Source: an uncultured Schlesneria sp. (GTDB taxonomy: Bacteria > Planctomycetota > Planctomycetia > Planctomycetales > Planctomycetaceae). Taken from it: a stretch of DNA of 64,000 nucleotides. Location: positions 1 through 64,000 of the forward strand of contig CAIVEI010000060.1 in NCBI GenBank assembly GCA_903904835.1. The letters run 5' to 3'. Positions within the stretch are counted from its first letter, which is position 1. Every line of letters begins with the position of its first letter. The translations under genes and the position numbers were made by a program. Below the pieces are notes generated by a model that saw only the letters and a list, made by a program, of their open reading frames with translations, was not told the DNA's origin and made no database searches. This document shows positions 44,301 through 51,574 of the stretch, in pieces.

Positions 44301-44573
44301 GGCGAAGCAGGCCAGGAAAAAGGGCGTTGGGATTCTGTCGCTGATTTTCATGGTCCGCTGACGACTTCGGCACCTCAGCAGATCGCTTATGTATGGCGAC
44401 TTGCCTACTGCCGCCCGATCACTGCCGACGAATTGGAAATAGCCTGTCAGTTTCTCGATCAGCAATTGCAAACATTACGGGCGAGCGGAGCCAAGGGTGA
44501 TCACGAGTTAATCGCGTTCTCCAGCCTGTGTCAGCAAGTCCTGAGCAGCAACGAGTTTTTGTATGTCGATTGA
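41382..44573 (+). CDS. PSCyt1/DUF1549/DUF1553 secreted protein
   Basis: A 1063-residue planctomycete-type exported protein. A signal peptide (FFICSALLSVVLTNDSVMA) precedes the cytochrome-like PSCyt1 domain with heme motif YCLDCHGG. DUF1549 (PIDSFVLARLE, HYGERWGRHWLDVAGYADSEG) contains a second CxxCH (CAQCHDHRYDPI), and DUF1553 is present (LLGRVLANRIWLNHFGKGIV, LKRLHKLIMTSSVYRQSSRR). A beta-rich insertion (FAFWSDSRWQVSSAFPDP..) occurs near the C-terminus. The start could be 41334, 41382 or 41388; none has a strong ribosome site. It is followed after 48 bases by a DUF1501 gene, the usual pairing. The catalytic role is not established. Confidence 0.9.
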   Translation: MNMTDPISQIRAFFICSALLSVVLTNDSVMADSTSTTGSPTPIPSFEADIRPILKAYCLDCHGGAEKLSGGLDLRLRRFLVTGGESGTAIQPGMPADSLILRRIISGEMPPGEKKVPADKVQIIERWIATGAPTAREEPLKLDPGIGITSEERAYWVFQPIRRPDVPSVKAANLVRTPIDSFVLARLESTGLSLNPEADRFTLLKRAYFDLIGLPPTLEETQAFLNDESPSAYDAMLERLLESKHYGERWGRHWLDVAGYADSEGDGNTDTVRPYIYKYRDYVIKSLNADKPLNQFVIEQLAGDELLTPPYKNMSPETIETLVATGFLRMAADPTASGQGDPDTSRNLVVADTIKIVSSSLLGLSVGCAQCHDHRYDPIPQSDYYQLRAVFEPALNWKGWIIPRDRVVSLYTDADRAKAAEVEADAGKLQAAYNEKQAKLVSEAFDKALEKFPEDQREVLREAFKTPDDKRTDEQKKLVATNPGLNVNPGVLYQFNAAAAEELKKDMAAIQAKRAEKPNEDFISVLTEPAGAPPVTNIFHRGDHRQPTSIVKPADLTIASPVGERFEIPEHDAALPSSGRRLAWARHLVNGQHPLLGRVLANRIWLNHFGKGIVDTPGEFGVLGSRPTHPELLDWLADELVRQGWSLKRLHKLIMTSSVYRQSSRRIDQTAASIDSDGALYSRFSVRRLDAEIVRDRMLATNGRLDKTQFGPPVEIVEDFAGQVHVKADSARRSVYIQSRRSKPVSLLSAFDAPVMSVNCDRRINSTVALQSLMLMNGDFTMKQAEQLAKRLRLETPNDLDRDLTRPFENRFPSRQAAWQYGYGSIVDAPSESPTQPPTVQFQPFAFWSDSRWQVSSAFPDPVVGHAFLHASAGHPGNNQQRSVIRRWTAPESGTVAINGSLKHHSESGDGVRSRVISSRKGLAGTWSSKTNTVETNVARIEIQQGDILDFVTDCLEADTSDSFDWAFNLQLTGEAGQEKGRWDSVADFHGPLTTSAPQQIAYVWRLAYCRPITADELEIACQFLDQQLQTLRASGAKGDHELIAFSSLCQQVLSSNEFLYVD

Positions 44574-44621
44574 GACAAGTTGCTCAGAACCAAGTAAAAC
44601 CAACGCACAAGTGAGATTTCC

Positions 44622-46094
44622 ATGACAACGGATTTACCAATGAACACGACAAGCCATTGCTGCGGCACACGCCGACAATTTCTGGCGACCAATGCATTTG
44701 GAATCGGCAGCTTTGCTCTCGCGTCATTGCTTCGCGACGAGGGGTTACTGGCATCTCCGCCTGGTAAGCCGCGCGATGTTCAATCAAATGATCTGAAGCG
44801 GCGGTCACCTCCATCGGCCCCGCAGGCGACAGCCATGATTTCCATGTTCATGCACGGCGGACCGGCTCACATGGACCTGCTTGACCCCAAACCTGAACTG
44901 ACGAAACATCATGGTCAGGATTATAGTGGAGAGGTCGCCTATAGTTTCGTCAACCGGGCCAGCAAGAAGCTGTTCGGCAGCCCGTGGAAATTCGCCGCAC
45001 ATGGCCAATGCGGTACCGAAGTCTCGGAACTTCTGCCTCATACAGCGGGTATTGTCGACGACATTTGCGTCGTTCGATCGATGCATACGGGCCACAACGG
45101 GCACGAGGTGTCAATCCGATATTTTCACGGAGGTATTCCCGCAGTCACCGGTCGACCGACGTTAGGCAGTTGGATTGTTTATGGGTTGGGGAATGAAAAC
45201 CAGAACCTACCGGCGTACCTCGTCCTGGCTGACCCCGGCGGCCATCCGGTTGACGGAACTTTCAACTGGTCCAGCGGATTCATGCCGCCGTTATTCCAGG
45301 GAACCGTGCTGCGAGCCGAAGAACCACGGATCTTCAATCTCGACCCGCCACCGCAGTTGCGTGGTCCCCTGCAACGACAGAATCTCGACTTGCTGGCACG
45401 CCTGAATGCAAAGCATCTGGAACAACATCCTGGTGAATCGGATCTGGAAGCCCGTATCGCCAGTTATGAACTGGCGGCTGCAATGCAGACCGAAGCAAAG
45501 GAAGCTCTGGATATCACTCAAGAACCAGAACACATTCATAAGCTATACGGCCTCGACCAGCCACATTCTCGCGAATACGGGACGCGCTGCCTGATCGCTC
45601 GGCGACTTGTCGAACGGGGCGTTCGGTTCGTGCAGATGTTTCTCGGTGGCCAACCATGGGATACTCATAGCGACATCCGCAAAAACCTCCCGGCGATTTG
45701 CCAGCGGACGGATCAACCTGCGGCAGCTCTTGTCACCGACCTGAAACAGCGAGGGATGCTCGATTCGACCATCGTCCATTGGGGCGGCGAGATCGGACGC
45801 CTTCCGGTCAGCGAAGGGGATCTTTCCGAAGGAAACGGCCGCGATCACAACGGACAGGGATTTTCCATCTGGCTGGCAGGCGGAGGTTTCAAACCTGGAA
45901 TGACCTATGGCGAGACAGACGAAGTCGGCCACCGGGCCGCTGTGAATGTCGTCACACCGAACGACTTCCAGGCCACGATTCTCCGTCAATTGGGTATCGA
46001 TCATTCGAAGCTGCTGTATCAATTCAATGGCCGAGAACAGCAGATTACCGACGGAAGAACCGCCCGTGTCGTTTCAGAAATCCTGACGAGCTGA
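44622..46094 (+). CDS. DUF1501 secreted protein paired with the PSCyt1 protein
   Basis: Third DUF1501 protein (490 residues). The Tat-like leader is TRRQFLATNAFGIGSFALAS. Motifs are MHGGPAHMDLLDPKP, GQPWDTHSDIRKNLP, VHWGGEIGRLPVSEGD and NGRDHNGQGFSIWLAGGGFK. In this copy the usual GEFGR reads GEIGR. It lies 48 bases after the PSCyt1/DUF1549 gene, so the two are likely co-expressed and exported together. Confidence 0.9.
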   Translation: MTTDLPMNTTSHCCGTRRQFLATNAFGIGSFALASLLRDEGLLASPPGKPRDVQSNDLKRRSPPSAPQATAMISMFMHGGPAHMDLLDPKPELTKHHGQDYSGEVAYSFVNRASKKLFGSPWKFAAHGQCGTEVSELLPHTAGIVDDICVVRSMHTGHNGHEVSIRYFHGGIPAVTGRPTLGSWIVYGLGNENQNLPAYLVLADPGGHPVDGTFNWSSGFMPPLFQGTVLRAEEPRIFNLDPPPQLRGPLQRQNLDLLARLNAKHLEQHPGESDLEARIASYELAAAMQTEAKEALDITQEPEHIHKLYGLDQPHSREYGTRCLIARRLVERGVRFVQMFLGGQPWDTHSDIRKNLPAICQRTDQPAAALVTDLKQRGMLDSTIVHWGGEIGRLPVSEGDLSEGNGRDHNGQGFSIWLAGGGFKPGMTYGETDEVGHRAAVNVVTPNDFQATILRQLGIDHSKLLYQFNGREQQITDGRTARVVSEILTS

Positions 46095-46130
46095 GATTGA
46101 AGATTGATCCGATGAGGAATTTTGTGCTGC

Positions 46131-46233
46131 GGGTGCCACGGTTTTGGAGTCTTCGACAAAGCCGTGCTTTTTGGACACGTTATCGAAACATGAAGACACG
46201 GCTTAACCGAAGAAGGTAAAACCGTGGCACCCC
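46131..46233. repeat. GGGTGCCACGGTTTT dispersed repeat, copy 2, palindromic
   Basis: The outer arms GGGTGCCACGGTTTT (46131-46145) and AAAACCGTGGCACCC, and the inner arms AAGCCGTG (46159-46166) and CACGGCTT (46197-46204), nest to form a long hairpin. The left half matches 39725-39790. Confidence 0.85.
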
Positions 46234-46443
46234 GCTTTTTCCCACGACCATGTCGAAGACGCCATGATCCATGTCGAAGACTCCATGATCGTGGTATCCG
46301 AATTCTTGGTTGCGACAAATCATGTGAAACGTTTCAATTTGGATTTGATCTCGCGCGGCGTGACGAGTTTTGGTATAACCTTTTTCGCTTGGTGGACGCC
46401 TGTGTTCGCAAAGACGCCTTCTCTCCCTGCAGGAGATTTTCTG

Positions 46444-47682
46444 ATGATGTCTGCTCGACTTTTAAATTGGACTGCCGTTCTGGTTGTGGTCTCGGCGGCA
46501 ATCATTGCCCCGTTTTCCGTTGGAGCGTGCCCATTCTGCTCGGCCCCTTCCCTGACGCTGACTGAGCAGGTTGCTCAATCAGACGCAGTCGTGTTGGTGA
46601 AATGGGTGGGTGGCCAACCCGCCAAGATTTCCGACGCGGGATCGACCGAATTCGAAGTCGTCGACATCGTTCATCAGCCCGACGGTGGAAAGTTGGCCAA
46701 AGGTAGTAAGATCAGCCTCGTCCGTTATCGATCAGCGAAACCGGGCGACCAGTTCATGCTGTTCGGTACAAAGGTCGAATCGGCCATCGAATGGGGCAGC
46801 CCGCTGGAAGTTAGTAAGCAGGCTTACGAGTACATGCGGAACTCGCCGAAACCAAGCCTTCCCGCCGGCGAACGATTGGCGTTCTTCCTGAAGTATCTGG
46901 AAACCGAAGACAAGATGATTTCGGATGATGCTTTCGGCGAATTTGCCAATGCCGCCTATGCCGATGTTGCCAAGCTGGGAAAACAATTGCCGCGTGAGAA
47001 GCTGCGAAAGTGGCTCACCTCGAAAGACGTGTCTCCTGGACGAACGGGCCTGTACGGCATGATGCTGGGTCTTTGCGGTAACGCTGATGACGCCAAGCTG
47101 ATGGAAGAAAAGATTGTCGAACAGACCGACGATTTTCGATTGGGTGTCGACGGAATCATGGGGGGCTACCTGTTGCTGACAGGCGACAAGGGTTTGGAAC
47201 TGATCGAAAAACAGAAATTGACCAACTCAAAAGCCCCTTTTAGTGAGACGTACGCCGCCATGCAGGCGCTACGGTTCATGTGGCAATATGGTGATGGTCG
47301 CATCTCGGTTGATCGATTGCGTCAGTCGATGCGGCTGCTGCTCGACCGACCGGAACTCGCCGACCTCGTCATCGCCGATTTGTCACGAATGAAAGACTGG
47401 TCCGTTCAGGATAAGTTGATGTCGCTGTATGACGCCCCGGAAAATATCCCCTCGGTGAAACGAGCCATAGTCCGGTACATGCTGTCGAGCACCAAAGACA
47501 CGGGCGAAAAGAAGCCTGACGCAACGGCCGCAACGGGTGCTTCTGCTGGTCCATCCGTAGCAACGAGTGAACCTGTCGAACTGCCGGCTCACGTCCTGAA
47601 AGGCCAGAAATGCCTGGAAGAACTCGAACAGAAGGACCCAAAAACCGTTAACGAAGCAAAGCGGTTTTTCCTGCTGAAGTGA
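46444..47682 (+). CDS. Secreted CPFC-motif protein, copy A
   Basis: A 412-residue protein of unknown function. A signal peptide (LNWTAVLVVVSAAIIAPFSVGA) is followed at once by CPFCSAPSLTLTEQVAQSDA. The first mature domain (to about 140) is beta-rich and resembles netrin/TIMP-like OB folds that start with a Cys (VVLVKWVGG, FEVVDIVHQ, GDQFMLFG). The rest is helical (GLYGMMLGLCGNADDAKLME, LLLDRPELADLVIADLSRMK), HEAT-like. ATG 46444 has AGGAG 9 bases upstream; the track start at 46264 adds non-signal sequence. A paralogue follows on the same strand. Confidence 0.75.
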   Translation: MMSARLLNWTAVLVVVSAAIIAPFSVGACPFCSAPSLTLTEQVAQSDAVVLVKWVGGQPAKISDAGSTEFEVVDIVHQPDGGKLAKGSKISLVRYRSAKPGDQFMLFGTKVESAIEWGSPLEVSKQAYEYMRNSPKPSLPAGERLAFFLKYLETEDKMISDDAFGEFANAAYADVAKLGKQLPREKLRKWLTSKDVSPGRTGLYGMMLGLCGNADDAKLMEEKIVEQTDDFRLGVDGIMGGYLLLTGDKGLELIEKQKLTNSKAPFSETYAAMQALRFMWQYGDGRISVDRLRQSMRLLLDRPELADLVIADLSRMKDWSVQDKLMSLYDAPENIPSVKRAIVRYMLSSTKDTGEKKPDATAATGASAGPSVATSEPVELPAHVLKGQKCLEELEQKDPKTVNEAKRFFLLK

Positions 47683-47749
47683 GGAAGATAAAGCGAGTCG
47701 GGCGGTGTAAACCCCCGGATTCTTTTTGTTTTTCATTGCGAATCAAGAG

Positions 47750-47846
47750 GGGGTCGGGCGTTCAAATTTCAAAATTGGCCGAGCAACTCGATTAACAAAT
47801 GGAAATCGCTTTAACGGCCAATTTTGAAATTTGAACACCCGACCCC
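47750..47846. repeat. 31-bp near-perfect inverted repeat, 35-base loop
   Basis: GGGGTCGGGCGTTCAAATTT.. (47750-47780) and its complement (47816-47846) match at 30 of 31 positions. It sits between the two CPFC paralogues. Confidence 0.9.
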
Positions 47847-47882
47847 AGAACGACCACGCCACCCATTACACTGGGGATCGAG

Positions 47883-49133
47883 ATGCCACGGAATCGGCGT
47901 TTTTCATTGATTGGATTCGTTGCCTGTATCACAGCCGCCGCTGCCTTTGTCGTTCATGCGTGCCCGTTTTGCCCGCCGACCGATGCGACGCTCAGCGAAA
48001 AGCTTGCTCAATCTGAGGCGGCGTGCGTCGTAAAGTTTCTGAGTTCTGTGGACGGTGAAGAACTGTCAATGCAGAAGACGACGTTCGAGGTCCTGAAACA
48101 AGTCCGTCCTTCGGATTCGTACAAGCCCTCGGCAAAAATCGAAATACCAATCGGTGTCACAGGAAAACCTGGCGATCTATTCCTTTTGATGGGCCAACTG
48201 AAAAACGACGAGATGGAATGGGGTCTTCCCATCGAAATGGACGAGTTGGGTCGTGAAGAAAAATATCTTCGGAGCGCGCCATCTCAAGAAAGTCCTCCCG
48301 TCGAACGACTCGCTTATTTCTTGAAATTTCTCGACGACAATAACAACACCATTTCGACAGATGCGTTCAGTGAATTTGCGAAGTCGAAATTCGAGGATGT
48401 TGAACAACTCGCTCCGCAGATTTCGCGTGCCAAAGTGAGAGCCTGGCTGGAAGATCCGAACCCTCAACTGATCGTTCGTCGTGCGTTTTACGGGATGTTG
48501 CTTGGACTGTGCGGAAACGACGCCGACGCTGAATTTCTCAAGCAAAAAATCCAGACGATGGACGCCAATAACAACCGGATCGGCGTCGAAGGATTGATGG
48601 GGGGGTATCTGCTGTTGCGAGGTAACTCAGGATTGCAGTCAATGATCGAACAAAAAATTGACTCCTTACCTGCAACGTTGTCGAACGATGATCCCCGGCT
48701 TTCCGATCTGAATGGTTTTCGAATGACGCTCAGTTTTTTGTGGGATTACCGGCGAAGTCAGTTTGGTGAAGAACCCCTTCGCGCGGCCATGCGACGGTTC
48801 CTGGACCGTCCCGAACTTGCCGACTTGGCCGTCAAAGATTTGGCTCGCTGGAAAGACTGGAAACCGCTCGATCAATTGATCGCCGCCTACGGTCGTGAGC
48901 CCTGGGATTCCCGATCGGCTAAAGAAAAGGTCGTCGCGTACGCTCTCAGTTGCCGGAAAGACATCCCCGCCGGTGCCGGTGCGAAACTGCCAGAACACGC
49001 GGCTAAGGCTCAGTCGTTCCTTGACAGCCTTGACCCGGAATTCGTCCAATCGGTGAAACAAGCGGGAGGTGGTTTGGCACCGCCAAACAAAACGGCTCCA
49101 AAAGCCAAACAGCCCGACACGACATCCAATTGA
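47883..49133 (+). CDS. Secreted CPFC-motif protein, copy B
   Basis: A 416-residue tandem paralogue of copy A. The signal peptide (FSLIGFVACITAAAAFVVHA) is followed by CPFCPPTDATLSEKLAQSEA. Shared segments include RLAYFLKFLDDNNNTISTDAF, YGMLLGLCGNDADAEFLKQK, GVEGLMGGYLLLRGN and FLDRPELADLAVKDLARWKDW. The conservation of the N-terminal Cys-x-x-Cys directly after the predicted cleavage site suggests a disulfide or metal role. It lies 45 bases upstream of the M24 peptidase gene and may be co-transcribed with it. No named family recognised. Confidence 0.75.
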   Translation: MPRNRRFSLIGFVACITAAAAFVVHACPFCPPTDATLSEKLAQSEAACVVKFLSSVDGEELSMQKTTFEVLKQVRPSDSYKPSAKIEIPIGVTGKPGDLFLLMGQLKNDEMEWGLPIEMDELGREEKYLRSAPSQESPPVERLAYFLKFLDDNNNTISTDAFSEFAKSKFEDVEQLAPQISRAKVRAWLEDPNPQLIVRRAFYGMLLGLCGNDADAEFLKQKIQTMDANNNRIGVEGLMGGYLLLRGNSGLQSMIEQKIDSLPATLSNDDPRLSDLNGFRMTLSFLWDYRRSQFGEEPLRAAMRRFLDRPELADLAVKDLARWKDWKPLDQLIAAYGREPWDSRSAKEKVVAYALSCRKDIPAGAGAKLPEHAAKAQSFLDSLDPEFVQSVKQAGGGLAPPNKTAPKAKQPDTTSN

Positions 49134-49178
49134 AACCGTTATTCAGCCCCTGAATCAGGGTGAAGAGAAGAAAAAAAC

Positions 49179-50360
49179 ATGTTTGACCTACCCGCGATTC
49201 AATCAGCGATTCGTGACAGCAAACTCGACGGCTGGCTGCTCTACGATTTTCGAGCCAGCAATATACTTGCTCGACGCATCCTGCAGTTTCCCGACGGTCC
49301 TGCTGGATCACGTCGATGGATGTATTTTATTCCAAGTGAAGGGTCGCCGAAGAAGTTGGTCCATCGCATCGAATCCGGTGCGCTCGACCATCTGCCGGGA
49401 GACAAACTGGTCTACCTGAAGTGGCAGGAGTTTGAAGCGGGTGTCGCCAGTCTGGTCGCAGGCCGCAAACGGGTGGCGATGGAGTATTCTCCACGTAACG
49501 GCAACCCCTATATTTCTCGCGTTGATGCGGGAACCGTTGAACTGGTTAAGGCCAGTGGAGTCGACGTCATTCCTTCAGGCGACCTGATTCAACTGTTCGA
49601 AGCGGTCTGGGATGACGATCAATGGGCCATGCACCTTGAAGCAAGTCGCCACACCGATTCAGCCTATGTCGTGGCGTGGAGTTTCATCGCCAACGAGATC
49701 CGATCACGCGGTGAGACATCCGAAGCGGCCGTTCGCGATGTGATTATGGCTCATTTCGCGAAACATGGCTTGACTACATATCATCCGCCGATTGTCGGAG
49801 TGAACGCCAATAGTGGCGATCCACACTATGAAACGGGAACGGCTCCGATCCGAAAAGGGGACTTCGTCCTCGTCGATCTATGGGCCAAGCTCGACAAGCC
49901 ACGAGCCGTTTACAGCGATTTGACCCGCACCGGCTTCGTCGGTGACACTGTTCCTGCAAAATACGAAGCGATTTTTCAAATCGTCGCGGCAGCACGCGAT
50001 GCCGCCATTCAACTCGTTCGCGATCGATTCGCAGCAAAACAAGTCTTACAGGGTTTCGAAGTCGACGACGCAGCTCGGCGAGTCATCGAAAAGGGAGGCT
50101 ACGGCGAGTACTTCGTTCACCGAACGGGCCACAGCATCGGCCAGGAAACACATGGTAACGGAGCGAACATCGACAACCTGGAAACCCACGAAACCCGCCG
50201 CATCCTCCCCGGCTGCTGTTTTTCGATCGAGCCGGGAATTTACCTTCCTGAATTCGGTGTCCGCAGCGAAGTCGATGTCTTCGTCGATCGAGCAGGCCAC
50301 GTCCACGTCACAGCCGGCGAACTTCAAACATCGGTGATTCCGATCCTGAAAGATTTTTGA
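49179..50360 (+). CDS. M24 family Xaa-Pro aminopeptidase-like protein
   Basis: A metallopeptidase of 393 residues. The creatinase-type N-terminal domain (1-150) is followed by the pita-bread catalytic domain. Metal ligands appear in order: Asp in LVDLWAK, Asp in SDLTRTGF, His in HRTGHSIGQETHGN, Glu in FSIEPGIYLP and Glu in VRSEVDVFVD. It probably cleaves N-terminal residues ahead of proline in the cytoplasm, since no signal peptide is present. Confidence 0.92.
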   Translation: MFDLPAIQSAIRDSKLDGWLLYDFRASNILARRILQFPDGPAGSRRWMYFIPSEGSPKKLVHRIESGALDHLPGDKLVYLKWQEFEAGVASLVAGRKRVAMEYSPRNGNPYISRVDAGTVELVKASGVDVIPSGDLIQLFEAVWDDDQWAMHLEASRHTDSAYVVAWSFIANEIRSRGETSEAAVRDVIMAHFAKHGLTTYHPPIVGVNANSGDPHYETGTAPIRKGDFVLVDLWAKLDKPRAVYSDLTRTGFVGDTVPAKYEAIFQIVAAARDAAIQLVRDRFAAKQVLQGFEVDDAARRVIEKGGYGEYFVHRTGHSIGQETHGNGANIDNLETHETRRILPGCCFSIEPGIYLPEFGVRSEVDVFVDRAGHVHVTAGELQTSVIPILKDF

Positions 50361-50408
50361 TGAGTTTGATCAGTCACTCGGCACTTCAAAAAATTTAGGG
50401 ATACGACC

Positions 50409-51410
50409 ATGCGAGCCAATTCCATATTTCTTGTGGTAGCATCGTATTTGAGTATTTTCATTGGCGGCATGAATGCCCGTGTTCTGGCCGAGGACCAGCC
50501 GGCCGACGATTTGACTGCTGTCAATCAACACGCCGCAACTGGCACCAAGGTCGAGCCTGTTGGAAAACGGGCAAGCCCGACCGAAAGCCGACTTGCCTTT
50601 GAACTGCTGCTCGCAGAAATGGCGTCGAAACATGGCTATGGACTTGAGCAAGGTCAGCGTGTGCGTCGGATTGCACCCCCATTTCCGGAGGCCCGAGTAA
50701 CTTATTGCAATCCTGCACTCCCGTTGGAGATGAAGGCCAACCCGAATGTAACCGTCGGCGTGTGGTTTGTTTGGGACGGTGAAAAACTGCGGCAACGGGG
50801 AATGACAATTGGAGCCGCCTACCGATTGAAAGACATCATCCAGTACGGAATCAAGATTAACCCTCATGAGATTGAAGGACCGAAGGAATTCCTCGAACAC
50901 CATTTGGAAGGTGACTGGGTAATTCGATCCGTTGTGGAGGAAGAACACTTCTTGCAGGAACTCGAGAACATTCTGCAAAAGGAGTTCGATCTTCCCGTGC
51001 GACTGGCTTTTGCCAAACGAGTGCGTGAGGTCTATGTTGCCAAAGGGAAATACCACTTCGCCTCTGTAACTCGGAACGAAAACGACGCAGGACCTGACAA
51101 AACGGGCAATGTTACAAATGACCGGATCGAGATCTACGGCAGCGAGCGGAGCAGTCTCGGCGGCGGAGCCAGCGGCGAACTTAAGGATTTTCTGTCCTGG
51201 GTTGAAAGTTGGATCAATGTCTCGATCGTCGACGAAGTGTCAGAACCACCTGCAAAAGAAATCACTTGGCACTCCAATCAGCCACGATTAACGATATCAG
51301 GAAGTCACAACTCCGAATTGGTGCTGAAAAACATTACCGATCAAACCGGCATCACGTTTACGAAGGATCTTCGCGTCGTTCGCCGACTGCTCATCGAACC
51401 GCTGGAGTAA
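50409..51410 (+). CDS. Secreted protein of unknown function
   Basis: A 333-residue protein with signal peptide (SIFLVVASYLSIFIGGMNARVLA). No known domain is recognised. Conserved-looking parts are RLAFELLLAEMASKHGYGL, FAKRVREVYVAKGKYHFASV and a C-terminal WHSNQPRLTISGSHNSELVL followed by KNITDQTG. A decayed copy of that C-terminal block sits at 59.9 kb, so the family has or had at least two members here. It lies 48 bases after the M24 peptidase on the same strand. The ending, LVLKNITDQTGITFTKDL, resembles secretin/STN-like short domains, but this is only an impression. Confidence 0.7.
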   Translation: MRANSIFLVVASYLSIFIGGMNARVLAEDQPADDLTAVNQHAATGTKVEPVGKRASPTESRLAFELLLAEMASKHGYGLEQGQRVRRIAPPFPEARVTYCNPALPLEMKANPNVTVGVWFVWDGEKLRQRGMTIGAAYRLKDIIQYGIKINPHEIEGPKEFLEHHLEGDWVIRSVVEEEHFLQELENILQKEFDLPVRLAFAKRVREVYVAKGKYHFASVTRNENDAGPDKTGNVTNDRIEIYGSERSSLGGGASGELKDFLSWVESWINVSIVDEVSEPPAKEITWHSNQPRLTISGSHNSELVLKNITDQTGITFTKDLRVVRRLLIEPLE

Positions 51411-51574
51411 TCTCAGCGACCCAGACAACTTCTTTCTGAAGGAGCCATACCTTTCAGTGGCTCGATTCCAGCAAGTTTTCTCACTCGCGGAATACAAAGT
51501 GATCATGACCTAAGATTCACGATCGCAGGTCTGGGTTGATGATCTCCCCATTTTTCATTTTTCGATGCCAATTC

